Assembly (NCBI GenBank): GCA_033439295.1
Contig: JAVTLE010000001.1
Location: 1,922,001-1,986,000 of the forward strand
DNA: 64,000 bases
Reading direction: 5' to 3'
DNA from: Deuterostichococcus epilithicus
Taxonomy: Eukaryota > Chlorophyta > Trebouxiophyceae > Prasiolales > Stichococcaceae
This document shows positions 1 to 10,272 of this stretch, in pieces (position 1 is the stretch's first letter; the number at the start of each line of letters is the position of its first letter). A program made the translations under genes and the position numbers. The notes under the pieces are model-generated. The model made no database searches, had not been told where the DNA came from, and saw only the letters and a list, made by a program, of their open reading frames with translations.

Positions 1-1358
1 GCTGCGCGCCGGCCGTCGGCCAGCTCCTTGTCCCACCAGTCTGGCTGCTCCTTGGCGCCGCACCGCCGCCCCTTGGCGGCCGGCTGCGACGCCAGCACCT
101 GTGCCTGCGTGCGCTCAACGAAAGAGTCGAACTGTTGTCCTGCCTCATGGATGTCAGCAGGGGTTGCGGCAACACAAGCTGCAACCTCCATCAGGTACAG
201 ATCCATGACTGAGTCAGGCTGCCGCAGTAGCTCCTGCCATGCGGCCAGCTGCGCGTCCGTCTTAAGGCGCGGCGGCTCGGGAGCCGGCGGCGGCGGCGGC
301 GGCATTGCTGGCCGGCGGCGCGGGCGCCGCCGTTGCGAGGTCGAGCTAGCTGCGGAGCGACGCTCTATCTGCAAGACCACAGCAAGGTGGTCCGACTCCG
401 GCGCCGGCAGCACCTGCAAAGACTGAATGAGGGGCATGGCGTCAGGGCTGGCCAGCACGTAGTCGATGAGGCTGGTGCCCTCCTGACTCTGGGGGGGTGG
501 TGGAGCGTGAAAAGTGAAAAAACCTTTGACCGGAAGGTTGGTTGTGAAAGTGGAATTAAATCCACTTATATACACAACCAAGAAATGATGGGGAGTGTCA
601 CCTGAAGGTGATCGATAGCGATGGGTGATTGCCGAAGCAATGCGAAAGCAGGGCAGTCATATGTATGACTATGACCCAATTCACTCCTTTTTTTGGTCCG
701 CATGAGTCGTGAAATCGAACTCGCGACCTCAAGGGCATTTTTCCGTTTTCCAACCACTTGGGGGTGGTGGAGCGTGTACAAAAGTAACCTGTCCCTGCTC
801 ACCACCCGACACACGACCGTTAGCAATGCGCAAAGCTGGTGGAGATGCACAGATCGAGCAGCTCCGTGCCCCACAGGTTTGGCCGCGCCAGCGGATCGCG
901 ACTGTGTCGGTGCGACCGCACTGGCTCGGCGCCGGTGGACAGGAAAGGCTCCCGAATTGGGTGAGTGATGGTCCCGGGAAAATCCGGGAATGTGGCTGTG
1001 CGTGCATTCAGGTTCCCAATGACAAAGACATGACCCAAGCGCGAGGTGGCCCCAACCTCCTCACTCAATGCCTCCCAAACCGCAGGTCCCTTCCCAGCTA
1101 GTGCTGAGCTACCCTCTGGTGGGATGTAGCATGCAAACATGTATGCATCCTCCTCCTGCCCGATGCAGCCATCAAGACGCAACAAGGCATAGCAGCCCTG
1201 TGGCCCTGTCGACAGCACCGTGACCTTTAGTGCCAGCGCGTCGGCGACGTAGACGGCGATGCCACCTCGCGTGCCGCCGTGCTGAAGCTTCCGGCTCCGA
1301 CGCAGATTGAGGATGTCGGTGTAGCCTGCCAGCTCCGGCGCGTCAGCGCCCTCCCGCA
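1..1358 (-). pseudogene. LINE endonuclease-domain fragment, split by a short repeat insertion
   Basis: Read on the minus strand from 1358 down, this encodes part of an APE-type endonuclease of a non-LTR retrotransposon. It starts at LREGADAPELAGYT, passes a GNLNA segment where functional enzymes have GDFN, then ANGRVSGGEQG, and after the inserted repeat continues in phase with GTSLIDYVLASP and the terminal SDHLAVVLQ motif near 400-490. The linker (WWDKELADGRR) runs off the window start. A frameshift near 820 and the insertion at about 493-776 make it a pseudogene. The N-terminal half is nearly the same as the copy at 3024-3590 (+), so both belong to one family. The 5' side is cut at 1358 by the tail of another element. 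Confidence 0.75.
493..776 (-). mobile_element. Short interspersed repeat, copy 1 (about 267 bp), tRNA-like box B on minus strand
   Basis: A segment very similar to 3193-3440 interrupts the LINE endonuclease reading frame, which resumes in phase on the other side. The 17-bp sequence GGGGGTGGTGGAGCGTG is present at 493-509 and again at 760-776, as expected for a target-site duplication. However, copy 2 also carries GGTGGTGGAGCGTG at its left end, so the motif may be a terminal repeat of the element. On the minus strand GAGTTCGAT (around 715-723) resembles the box B of a polymerase III promoter, and AAGTGGTTGG upstream resembles a box A. No protein is encoded. A tRNA-derived SINE is the best guess; boundaries are uncertain. 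Confidence 0.55.
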
Positions 1359-1925
1359 GTTTGTTTGTTTGTTTGTTTGGGTTTTACAGTGAGTGGGCGT
1401 CCAGACCAAAGCCAAGTCCTAGAACAAGGCAATGCGGCACAATGCGGCATCCCACGTGTGAACGAGGGCGCGGCAGGGTGAATCTCCAAAGGAATCGTCG
1501 TTCGAAAAATGTCGGTGGAGGACTCTGAAACCACTGGGGAATGCAGGTCCTATGAGACTAGCGAAAGGCAATAGCCCCGATGAGGCTGAACTATCTGACG
1601 GTCCTGCAGGTGCGGGGTCACGGCGGCGGCGGCAGCAAAGCCATGCACACGCGGCTGGAACGATCCGCTGACAAACTAGCGCGCTAGATAAGACGTGGAG
1701 CCAAAGTCTCTATGTACCACGGCACCCGCGGGTAAACCCAGTCAACCCCGCGGAGACATGCAGGCCGGTAGCGCACAAGGCGCCGAGCTCTATGGCTCGC
1801 TGGTGCCGTTCCGCCGCAAGGCGTCCTGCATGCTGGTGAAAGCAACCGAGCCCAAGGTAACAGAGGGCTGGCGCTCGCAATGGCTGACATCTAGGCGGCT
1901 GATGTCGCCAGCTATCGGCTAACGC
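1359..1925 (-). mobile_element. LINE 3' untranslated fragment with (CAAA)n tail
   Basis: This non-coding segment is the inverted counterpart of 12489-13030. Read on the minus strand it begins with GCGTTAGCCGATAGCTGGCG and ends in a short (CAAA)5-like tail (TTTG repeats at about 1360-1380 on the plus strand). The tail lies directly against the LINE endonuclease fragment to its left, marking an insertion or a breakpoint there. Its middle shares a core (CCAGCATGCAGG ... AGCCAGAGAGCTCGGCGCC ... GGGTTTACTGGG) with the 3' UTRs of the (TCCAAG)-tailed LINE copies, so the two tail types belong to related elements. Confidence 0.6.
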
Positions 1926-2789
1926 GCAACGCCGGGCACCCTGCTCATCTGTGGTCGACGCGTCCATGGCAGCGGGTTCCGCGGGTGCCTGGCTCTAGAC
2001 GAGTCCGTGCTATTGGTGGAATCCGGTCTTCTTCCATGTGCTCTCCCTCTAAGTCCCGGTGATGATGATGGTGATGGTGACGGCGACGGTTGGATGTTTT
2101 TCTTCGTGTTTGCGTGTGTGGTGTGGATGGTGACGATGACAGTGAGGGTGAAGGTGCCAGCGGGGTGTGGATGGTGACGATGACAGTGAGGGTGAAGGTG
2201 CCAGCGGGGTGATGCGGCGGTACGGTGGTGACGGTGACGAGGCGGCGGGTAGGAAGGCGGTGGGAGGATGGCAAGGAGCAAGCGGTGGCAGTGTCGGCGG
2301 GTGGCGGCGTGCGGCATGTGGTGGCGGATGGGGGGTGACAGGAGGTGGCGGCTGACGGTGGCGAGCGGCGGCAGGTGGCGGCTAGAAACGAGTGGTGGTG
2401 AGTGATGGGTGGTCGTGAGTGTTCGAAAATACTGTGTGGGCGGTGGCGAGTGTTTAGAAACACTTTTTGTGCAACAAGTGGCGGGTGGCGGATGGCGGCG
2501 GGTGACGGGCGGTGGGTGTCGGGTGGCAAGCCAACAAAGTGGCAGGTGGCAAGTGGTAGGGCGGCAGGCAGGTGGCAGGTGGCGGCGGCAAGTGGCGGTG
2601 AGCAGTGGATGGTGAGGAGTGCCANGTGGTGGGCTGCCGCGGGTGGTGGTGGCGGGTGGCAGGTGGCGGATGGCGGCGGGTGGCTCTTGGCGGGTGTCGG
2701 GTGGGAAGCTAGTAAAGAGCATAGTGGCAGATGGCGGGTGGGGGGTGGCCGACCAGCGGCGCTCGCCGATTCACCGCGCTTTCCGCCCT
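1926..2789. repeat. G-rich minisatellite tract
   Basis: From about 2040 to 2745 the plus strand is a degenerate array built on GGTGGC/GGCGGGT words with interspersed AAGCCAACAAAG-type spacers. It includes one unresolved N at 2625. Two perfect adjacent 44-bp units lie at 2121-2164 and 2165-2208. The long open frames on either strand are low-complexity translations of the array and are not genes. Related arrays recur at 10632-11350 and 11411-11860. G-run density is high enough that G-quadruplexes are possible. Confidence 0.7.
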
Positions 2790-3590
2790 CCTCCTGTTGC
2801 AGTCCCCCTGGGAGTGCCATCATTCTTCAGTGTCCTGCATGACGAGTCTGCACCCACTGCATCGCCAGACGCCCAGGCGCCGGCGGAGGGCTTTACCCCT
2901 CCGACGGCTGCGGCGGCCGCCGACCCCTCCACCATGCCTGCTGCTGCATGCATCGATGTCTGCTAGGGGTGTTGGGGCCGGGCTGCGCCCGGCGCCGTCC
3001 GGTCCCCTCACAGCTCACTGTCCGTGTTGCACCTGAATGTCCATGGCTGGCTCTCAAGAAATGCGTTTGCTATCACGCAGGCCATCCAGGGAGCGGCCTA
3101 CGATGTTCTGGTGTTCACGGAGACGTGGCTGCGGGAGGGCGCTGACGCGCCGGAGCTGGCAGGCTACACCACTTGGGAGGTGGTGGAGCGTGAAAAGTGG
3201 AACAACCTTTGACCGGAAGGTTGGTTGATGAAAGTGGAACTAAATCCACTTATATACACAACCAAGAGATGGTGGAGTGTCACCCGAAGGTGATCGATAG
3301 CGATGGGTGATTGCCGAACCAATGCGAAAGCAGGGCAGTCATATGCATGACTATGACCCAATTCACTCCTTTTGTTTGTCCGCATGAGGAATCGAACTCG
3401 AGACCCCATGGGTATTTTTCCGTTTTCCAACCACTTGGGGGTTAGGGTTAGGGTTTCACCACACCGCCATCCTCAATCTGCCTCGGAGCCGAAAGCTTCA
3501 GCACGGCGGCACGCGAGGCGGCATCGCCGTCTATGTCGCCGACGCGCCGGCACTCAAGGTCACGGTGTTGTCGACAGGGCCACAGGTGCC
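2790..3590 (+). pseudogene. LINE ORF2 start (endonuclease N-terminus), interrupted
   Basis: The plus strand reads LHLNVHGW at about 3024, then AYDVLVFTETWLREGADAPELAGYT, cut at 3170 by a repeat insertion and resuming at 3461 with the counterpart of the sequence in the minus-strand copy at 781-1358. LNVHG and the ETW motif are the first conserved blocks of APE-type LINE endonucleases. A TAG at 2964-2966 separates an in-frame Ala/Pro-rich upstream stretch. Near 3590, after VLSTGPQ, the frame and similarity to the other copy are lost and a different LINE sequence follows, so this copy is a 5' fragment joined to another element. Confidence 0.7.
3171..3460 (-). mobile_element. Short interspersed repeat, copy 2 (about 290 bp)
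   Basis: Closely similar to 510-759. It interrupts a LINE endonuclease frame and is flanked by ACACC at 3166-3170 and 3461-3465, a possible 5-bp target duplication. On the minus strand CGAGTTCGATTCC (3388-3400) is a good match to the tRNA box B (GGTTCGANNCC) and is preceded by an AAGTGGTTGGAAAACGG stretch that could serve as box A. The right end carries GTTAGGGTTAGGGTTT (3441-3456), which copy 1 lacks. Non-coding; a SINE or other non-autonomous element. Confidence 0.55.
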
Positions 3591-4429
3591 GCCCTGGAGG
3601 AGCTCAGACGGCTGCAGCCAGTGCTCTGGCGGACATGGACCACTTGCGGCAGCGGCGGCGCCATCCCCGGTGCGCTGCTCCGGCATTGGACCGCATCCTC
3701 CGCCACGCCGACGGCGACCGCTCCCCCGCCGGCCACTGGGTTCCCCACACCGACGCCGACATTGTCATCGCGTCGGTGCCCGACTCTTACATGCTGGCAG
3801 CAGGCCACTGTGCCCTCGTGGCGGAGGTGCTGACCGCCGATGGCACGGAGGCTGAGGCCCCTGTGGACTACATCCCGAGCTCCTGGGCCGCCTCCCTGCC
3901 GGAGTCCTCCCTAGCCCGCCACCGCACCCACGGCGTCGCCCTCACACCGGCAGAGCTAGAGTCCCTCACAGCGGCCGCCGACCGCTGGCGGTGCCAGAGG
4001 GCTGATGGCCAGACCACCCACGCCGACATCCTCTGCGTCAACAGGGAGCCCGGGCCTGAGGCCTCCAGTTCCATTCCGCCGCCGGACCGGCCTGAGCAGC
4101 CCTGGCAGCAGCCGGCCCGCCGGAGACGCATGGTCCGCGCCGTCGCCGCCGAGCCCGCCGTTGGGCCGCGGAGCACACGGCGGGTGCAGGCGCTCAGACT
4201 ACACACCCGGCACACACGGTCGCCGCCGTCGACGGGCACCCGCCAGCCTCCGGCCGCCAGCGCTCTCACGCCGCCGACCGTCACCCGGAGCGGCCGGACC
4301 AGCCACCCCCCCGCCCCCTACTGGCTCGGCTCGCTCACCGCCTGGGCGACAGACCGGGCGTCCTGCGCCACCCCCTCCACCTTACAGTCTGGCCGCGGCC
4401 CCGTGAGGCGCAGCGGCGGGGCGCAATAA
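3591..4429 (+). pseudogene. LINE upstream open frame (ORF1-like)
   Basis: An open frame in phase with stop 4427-4429 encodes about 280 Ala/Arg/Pro-rich residues, including HADGDRSPAGHWVPHTDADI and a stretch ending in Pro/Thr-rich sequence. It precedes the endonuclease frame starting at about 4432 by a few bases, the arrangement of ORF1 and ORF2 in many LINEs. No CCHC zinc knuckle or other recognisable ORF1 domain is seen. The 5' end is lost at the junction near 3590. Confidence 0.4.
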
Positions 4430-4431
4430 GC

Positions 4432-6332
4432 GCCCACGCCGACCGCCCCCGCCTACTAACCCTCAACGTCAACGGGCTCGCCGACTTGGACAAGCGCCGC
4501 GCTCGTTTTGCGACGCTCACCAGCGGGCCTTGGGACGTTGTTTGCCTTCAGGAGACACATCAGCGTCTCGCCGACGACGGCAACCAGTGGGCGCAAGCAG
4601 GGGCGGCCCCGGGCCAGCCTTGGCCAGGCTGGTCCTTCTGGCGGCGGGGTCCCGCCGCCACCATCGGCCCTAGTGGTAGGCGCCGTCGCGCCACCGCCGG
4701 GGTGGCCGTACTCATCCGCGAGTCATGCGGCTGCACCGACGTCGCTGAGGTCGCCCCCAGCGCCGACGACGGCCGCCGACTTCGCGTCGACTTCGCACTC
4801 CACGGTCATCTGTACTCCGTCATCACCGTGTACACGCCCTGCGACCAGCTCCCACGCCTCGCCTTCATTCCTACCCTATCCGACGACCTACCCGCCGCCG
4901 ACAGCCGCCGCACGATCCTCTTGTGCGGCGACTTCAACTGCATCGACACCGTCCACGACGCCGCCCCCAATGCCAGCCAGCGCTCCGGCCGCCTGGTCGG
5001 CGCCGCTGAGCTGCAGCACCTTGCCACCTCCGCAGGCTTGGCTGACATTGGCGGCATTGCCACCCCCACCCTGCCGCCGACTTCTCCTTCGTCTCGTGCA
5101 ACCCTGAACACGGCGCCTCCCGCCTGGACAAGTGGCTCATAGCGGACGCCCTTCGGCAGCACCAGCCCCACTTCGCCATCATTGATGACTTTGCCAGCGA
5201 CCACCGCGGCGTCATCTTCACCTTCACGCTGCCCGGCTCCGTGCTGCGGGGACGGCCGCCATGGCGCTTTCGCCTCCCCCTCCTCGCCAACGCCGACTTT
5301 GTAAGTCAGGCTCAAGGACGCCCTCGACCGCCTGAAGGCCGACGGGCTCCACCACCAGGACTCTGCCCGTCGCGCCGTCGACTTCCTCCGCCATCTAGCT
5401 GCAGCGCACCGACCGACTCCGTTTGCTCCCGCCTCCAGTCCCGCCCCACCCAACTTGCGAGACGCCGACCCACAAGGGCTATTGGAGGATATGCTCGCCT
5501 GCATCCGCCTGCTTGCGCAGCGGCGCGCCGCCGCCGACACCCGCCGCAGACGATGGAGCTCCGGCGCTTGCAGCAGGCGGTCGCCTTCGCGGCGGCACGG
5601 CTGCCCATCGCTGCGACGACCGTTGCTCGCGACGCTGCCCGCGCTGCCTTCCGCACCGCCGCCAACGACCTCCAAGCCCACCACCACCGCCGCGCCCAGC
5701 AGGCCCTCGATCGCGCCAGGGCGCTTCAGCTCATGTTCTTTGAGAAGCCCACCCACTACTTCCACGCCCACTACGACCCACGTCACTTCAGCGACACCAC
5801 CTTCACCTCTGTGCTAGACCCGGACACCGGGGCGTACATATGTCTCGACACGCCTGGTGGCCTCGCCCACGCTCGTGACATCGTTGCTGACCACTACACC
5901 CGCCACTTCACCGCCCGCCCCACGTGCCGCGCGGCACAGGACCAGCTCCTCGCCTCCATTGACGCCACAGTCGTTGCCGCCGACGCCGCCGCCTGCGACG
6001 AGCCGCTCACCCTCGAGGAAGTCACCGCCGCCGCAAAGGCGGCACCGCGCGGCAAAGCCCCGGCCCGGGCGGTCTGCTGGCTGAGTTGTATGTGCAGCTT
6101 TGGGATAAGCTTGGCGAGCCACTCACCCAGAAGGCACGCCTTCAACGCCTGCAGCATCTGGAGTTGTTCTGCTCTGCTAGACCAGCGCCTCCAGCACGTG
6201 GAGTTGTTCAGCCGGGGCGATGCCACCGTCGAGGCGTTCATGCAGCAGGACCCTGCCAGCTTGGGGGTGTTTCTGCGGCATTGCGCCGATCGCTGCGCGG
6301 AGCTAGAGGGCTTGGGCTCGAGCTCTCAATGA
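4432..6332 (+). pseudogene. LINE ORF2: endonuclease, linker, deleted reverse transcriptase
   Basis: The frame opens with LLTLNVNGLADL (about 4453) and carries DVVCLQETH, GVAVLIRE, VYTPCDQ, LLCGDFNCID and, after a frameshift near 5090, DKWLIAD and SDHRGVIFTF: the ordered motifs of an APE-type endonuclease. Further frameshifts occur near 5310, 5545 and 6061, the last one disrupting the Lys-Ala-Pro-Gly-Pro-x-Gly-Leu entry to the reverse transcriptase. At about 6155 the sequence jumps to the C-terminal piece (CSALLDQRLQHVELFSRG ... LGSSSQ, stop at 6330-6332), so the catalytic core of the reverse transcriptase is deleted. This is a dead copy. Confidence 0.75.
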
Positions 6333-6902
6333 GGCCTATCATCATCATGCTTTCGAGGCAGAGGGCACCTTGCTGTCGGGACTTTTGGGGTCGGCATGGG
6401 GGTAGATGGCGATTTTATTTTCTATGTTTGGGTTTCGGAGTGGTGTGCCATAGCGCTCGCGAAATCCTGCGACGGGAGCGGCTAACTCAGATGCCGGGGG
6501 CAATTTAGGCATGCTGCGCGGTCAGACATCCCGCAGCCTTGGCAGCGGGAGGTTAGGCCTAGCAGGTGTCTTTCAGTCCTTGGAATTTGTGTTTGGTCTG
6601 CTTCCACCAGCATGCAGGGCGCCTCACGGCGTTTCCGGTCCCAGCGAGCCAGAGAGCTCGGCGCTTTGTGCGCAACTGGTCCTGTATGTCTGCGCGGGGT
6701 TTACTGGGTTTACCCGCAGGTGCTGTGGCACATGACTCTATGACTGGACATGGTTGCCGATGTCGGTTTGGTTTGCTCGACGCCCTTTCCGTTTGTTCCC
6801 TCAGCTTGTCGCTTGCCGTTGCGCATTCCGACCGCCTTCGGGCCTGTGCTATAGTCAGCCACTTGACTACACAGTACGTAACCAAGTCCAGTCCAGTCCA
6901 TC
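6333..6902 (+). mobile_element. LINE 3' UTR with CCAGT-type tail
   Basis: This stretch follows the LINE stop codon and is repeated with high similarity at 8165-8731 and 12046-12488. It contains the shared core CCAGCATGCAGGGCG and ends CACTTGACTACACAGTACGTAACCAAGTCCAGTCCAGTCC. The tail here is a degenerate variant of the (TCCAAG)n tail found in the other copies. No reading frame is conserved between copies, so the translations across it are not genes. Confidence 0.7.
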
Positions 6903-7300
6903 GCGCAGTCGGACCGGGAGCGTTGGCGCTGTGGTGGCGTCGAGGGTGGACGCCATGACGGCAGGCCCAAGGCCCCAGCGGTGGAGTGGCGCGGCCGGCG
7001 CGTCGGGGTGGGAGGCGGAGAAGGCCGCGGTCGGCATGAGCTGAAAGCCGTGGATGGACTTCCACGCCGTGGGTGGCGGCTGGAACAGGCGGAAAGCCCT
7101 CTTTGCCGCCAACGCGGTGGCAAAAAGCTCGAGGGCGGGGGCGCCAGCACCACCGGCCCGCCGCGAGAGGCCGCACACCAGCCGCTTTGGGTTGCAGCTC
7201 GCGCTGTGGGGGTCGGTGTCGTAATGGTTGCGACTGATATAGCCGTAAATGAGGGTGTTGAGCCGTGTCAGCTGAGTGCTGGGTGAGGGCGTCGAAGCTG
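6903..7300 (-). pseudogene. C-terminal reverse-transcriptase fragment of a different LINE
   Basis: On the minus strand an open frame (about 7178 down to 6903) reads GLSRRAGGAGAPALELFATA and LAAKRAFRLFQPPPTAW. The GGxGAPxLxxFxxALLxK pattern is typical of the region after the reverse-transcriptase domain of L1-like elements. It is not similar to the C-terminal region of the copies at 7346-8164 or 8732-10083, so it represents another family. It abuts the tail of the preceding element at 6902. The frame is open but has no start and no catalytic domain. Confidence 0.4.
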
Positions 7301-7345
7301 AGAAGCATCACCGGGCGCACAAGTGCGTCAAAAAGATGCATGAAG
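7301..7345 (-). mobile_element. Inverted LINE scrap at the 5' end of the next copy
   Basis: Read on the minus strand, 7345-7306 encodes MHLFDALVRPVML, the same peptide found just upstream of the GALCGKASGMEACEKVQ segment in the copy at 8732-10083. Here the downstream segment continues on the plus strand from 7346, so the two adjacent pieces of one element lie in opposite orientation. This is the arrangement left by 5' inversion during LINE integration. Confidence 0.5.
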
Positions 7346-8164
7346 ATGCATGGGGCGCTGTGTGGCAAGGCCAGCGGCATGGAGGCTTGTGAGAAAGTGC
7401 AGAGGAGCTTTTTGCGGGCTCTTCTTGGCGTGCGTGCAGGCACGCCCAAGGCGGCGCTACTCGGCGAGGCGGGCCGCTTTGAGGCGACGCACACAGCAGT
7501 GACGCTGATCTGCCGCTTCTGGAACCGGCTGGTGGACATGCTCGACACGCGGCTGACCAAGCAGGCGTTCCTCGAGAACGTCAGCATGGCCGGCTGCGGC
7601 GGCGGCATCCACTCGGCCTGCTGGGCAGCCCAGGTGGCCTCGTTCCTGGACTTCATGTCCCCCATTGTTGACGGTGTGCCGCAGCACATCGACCCTGACG
7701 CAGCCACAGCAGTGCTGCAGCGCCGACACTTTGAGTCGGTGAATGGTAGCGACGCCCGCAAGGTGCGCGAGTGGCTGCAGATTCGGGGCCCTCTGGCTTT
7801 TGGTGCCTACGAACCAGCTATGTATCTGCAGGCGGTGGCCTCCAGGACCGGCCGTGTTCGGCTGGCGCACTTTCGCACCGGCTCCCATTGGCTGCGGGTG
7901 GAGACAGGGCGGTGGGCCGGTCTGCCGCGCGAGCAGCGCAGCTGTCAGCGCTGCGACAGCGGCGAGGTTGATGACGCAGAGCACATGCTCTGGGGGTGTT
8001 CTGCTCTGCTAGACCAGCGCCTCCAGCACGTGGAGCTGTTCAGCCGGGGCGACACCACAGTCGAGGCGTTCATGCAGCAGGACCCTGCCAGCTTGGGGGT
8101 GTTTCTGCGGCATTGCGCCGATCGCTGCGCGGAGCTAGAGGGCTTGGGCTCGAGCACTCAATGA
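7346..8164 (+). pseudogene. LINE ORF2 C-terminal region with zinc-binding motif
   Basis: About 270 residues without a reverse-transcriptase core: GALCGKASGMEACEKVQRSF at the start, FWNRLVDML, and a C-terminal CQRCDSGEVDDAEHMLWGC motif (C-x2-C-x10-H-x4-C) of the kind found after the reverse transcriptase in many LINEs. It ends at TGA 8162-8164 with LGSSTQ. It is 5' truncated, with a small inverted piece at its left edge. It is the best-preserved C-terminus in the cluster and a useful reference for the family. Confidence 0.75.
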
Positions 8165-8731
8165 GGCCTATCATCATCATGCTTTCGAGGCAGAGGGCAC
8201 CTTGCTCTCGGGACTTTTGGGTTTGGCATGGGGGTAGATGGCGATTTCATTCTCTGTGTTTGGGTTTCGGAGTGGTGTGCCATAGCGCTCGCGGAATCCT
8301 GCGATGGGAGCGGCTAGCTCAGGTGCCGGGGGCACTTCAGGCATGTTGCGCCGTCAGACATCCCGCAGCCTTGGCAGCGGGAGGTTAGGCTTAGCAGGTG
8401 TCTTTCAGTCCTTGGCTTTTGTGTTTGGTCTGCTTCCACCAGCATGCAGGGCGCCTCACGGCGTTTCCGGTCCCAGCGAGCCAGAGAGCTCGGCGCTTTG
8501 TGCGCAACTGGTCCTGTATGTCTGCGCGGGATTTACTGGGTTTACCTGCGGGTGCTGTGGCACATGACTCTATGACTGGACATGGTTGCCGATGTCGTTT
8601 TGGTCTGCTCGACGCCCTTTCCGTTTGTTCCCTCAGCTTGTCGCTTGCTGTTGCGCATTCCGACCGCCTTCGGGCCTGTGCTATAGTCAGCCACTTGACT
8701 GCACAGTATGTAACCAAGTCCAAGTCCAAGA
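8165..8731 (+). mobile_element. LINE 3' UTR with (TCCAAG)n tail
   Basis: Very similar to 6333-6902 and 12046-12488. It closes with CACTTGACTGCACAGTATG, then TAACCAAGTCCAAGTCCAAG at about 8712-8731. The hexamer TCCAAG takes the place of poly(A). The next base already belongs to the oppositely oriented reverse-transcriptase copy. Confidence 0.75.
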
Positions 8732-10083
8732 CCCCCAGAGCATGTGCTCTGCGTCATCAACCTCGCCGCTGTCACAGCGCTGACAGCTGCGCTGCTCGCG
8801 CGGCAGCCTGACCCACCGCCCTGTCTCCACCCGCAGCCAGTGGGAGCCGGTGCGAAACTGCGCCAGCCGAACGCGGCCGGTCCTGGAGGCCACCGCCTGC
8901 AGATACATAGCTGGTTCGTAGGCACCAGTAGCCAGAGGGCCCCGAATCTGCAGCCACTCGCGTACCTTGCGAGCGTCGCTGCCATTCACCAACTCAAAGT
9001 GTTGGCGCTGCAGCACCGCCGTGGCGGCGTCAGGGTCGATGTGCTGCGGCACACTGTCAACAATGGGGGACATGAAGTCCAGGAACGAGGCCACCTGGGC
9101 TGCCCAGCAGGCCGAGTGGATGCCGCCGCCGCGGCCGGCCATGCTGACGTTCTCGAGGAACGCCTGCTTGGTGAGCCGCGTGTCGGGCATGTCCACCAGC
9201 CGGTTCCAGAAGCGGCAGATCAGCGTCACTGCTGTGTGCGTCGCCTCAAAGCGGCCCGCCTCGCCGAGTAGCGCCGCCTTGGGCGTGCCTGCACGCGCGC
9301 CAAGAAGAGCCCGCAAAAAGCTCCTCTGCACTTTCTCACAAGCCTCCATGCCGCTGGCCTTGCCACACAGCGCCCCAGGCCCCCAAGTCTCCACACCGTA
9401 CAGCATCACCGGGCGCAAAAGTGCGTCAAAGAGATGCATGAGCAGTGCAGGATCATGCAGCCTGAGATCACGACAGCGATTATGCAGTGCGAGCGCGGCG
9501 CGTCGGGCGGACGCCGCCCGGTCCGCTGCGCTCGACGCAAATGGCTTCGTGCTGTGCAGGTCAACCCCCAGGTACCTGAACGTGTCAAGCACCTCGATGG
9601 GGGCGGACATGTAGGTGAGCTGTGGCGCCGCCACTGCGCCGCGCGCGGTGGTGTACACCACCACCTTCGTCTTCTTGACATTGACGGTGAGCCGCCAGCG
9701 CTTGCTGTAGGCCTGCAAGAGGTCCAGCTGCGCCTGCAGGCCGGCGACGGTGGTGGACACCAGTGCCAGGTCGTCCGCGTAGAAGAGTGCCGGCGTCTGC
9801 ACGCCAGACAGTGTGGGAAGGGCGAAGCCGGCGGAGCCGGCTTCGAGCTCAGCCTGGAAGTCATCAATGAAGATGCCAAACAGGGTTGGAGAAAGTGGGC
9901 AGCCCTGTTTCACACCTAGCAGGGAATCGAACGTGGCAGACATGCCGTCAGCAAACTGCACCCCCATGGGCACCTCCGCATACAAAGCCTGCACCGCCCG
10001 CAAGAAGTCCCCATGCACCCCGATGCGTTGCAGTTTGTGCCACAGCAGGTCACGTGGAATGGTGCCATATGCTATTTTGAAGG
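8732..10083 (-). pseudogene. LINE reverse transcriptase, truncated at both ends
   Basis: On the minus strand an uninterrupted frame of over 440 codons begins at the left of motif 2 (KIAYGTIPRDLLW, 10077-10040), continues LLGVKQGCPLSPTLFGIFID, the catalytic LFYADDLALVS, the thumb region and the C-terminal domain shared with 7346-8164, and breaks off at AEHMLWG where the (TCCAAG) tail of the left neighbour begins. Fingers motifs and the endonuclease are missing upstream of 10083, and the last 60 residues and UTR are missing downstream. The YADD active site is intact, but the fragment cannot be a complete enzyme. Both edges touch TCCAAG tails in inverted orientation. Confidence 0.8.
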
Positions 10084-10272
10084 ACTTGGACTTGGACTTG
10101 GTTACATGACTCTATGACTGGACATGGTTGCCGATGTCGTTTTGATCTGATCGACGCCCTTTCCGTTTGTTCCCTCAGCATGTCGCTTGCTGTTGCGCAT
10201 TCCGACCGCCTTCGGGCCTGTGCTATAGTCAGCCACTTGACTGCACAGTATGTAACCAAGTCCAAGTCCAAG
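10084..10272 (+). mobile_element. LINE 3' UTR end piece with inverted tail at its left
   Basis: Starts with GGACTTGGACTTGGTTACA, which is the complement of a tail, and continues in plus orientation with TGACTCTATGACTGGACATG to the usual end TATGTAACCAAGTCCAAGTC at about 10249-10268. It forms the left arm of a large inverted repeat with the following segment. Confidence 0.65.

Noticed and set aside
1919-2823. Long open frames (about 270-290 codons) through the His/Pro/Thr-rich stretch on the minus strand
   Set aside because: They translate the G-rich minisatellite; all frames are open because the repeat lacks stops. No domain or splice context.
3388-3405. A complete tRNA gene at the box-B match
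   Set aside because: No cloverleaf with acceptor stem and anticodon arm can be drawn around it; only promoter-like boxes remain.
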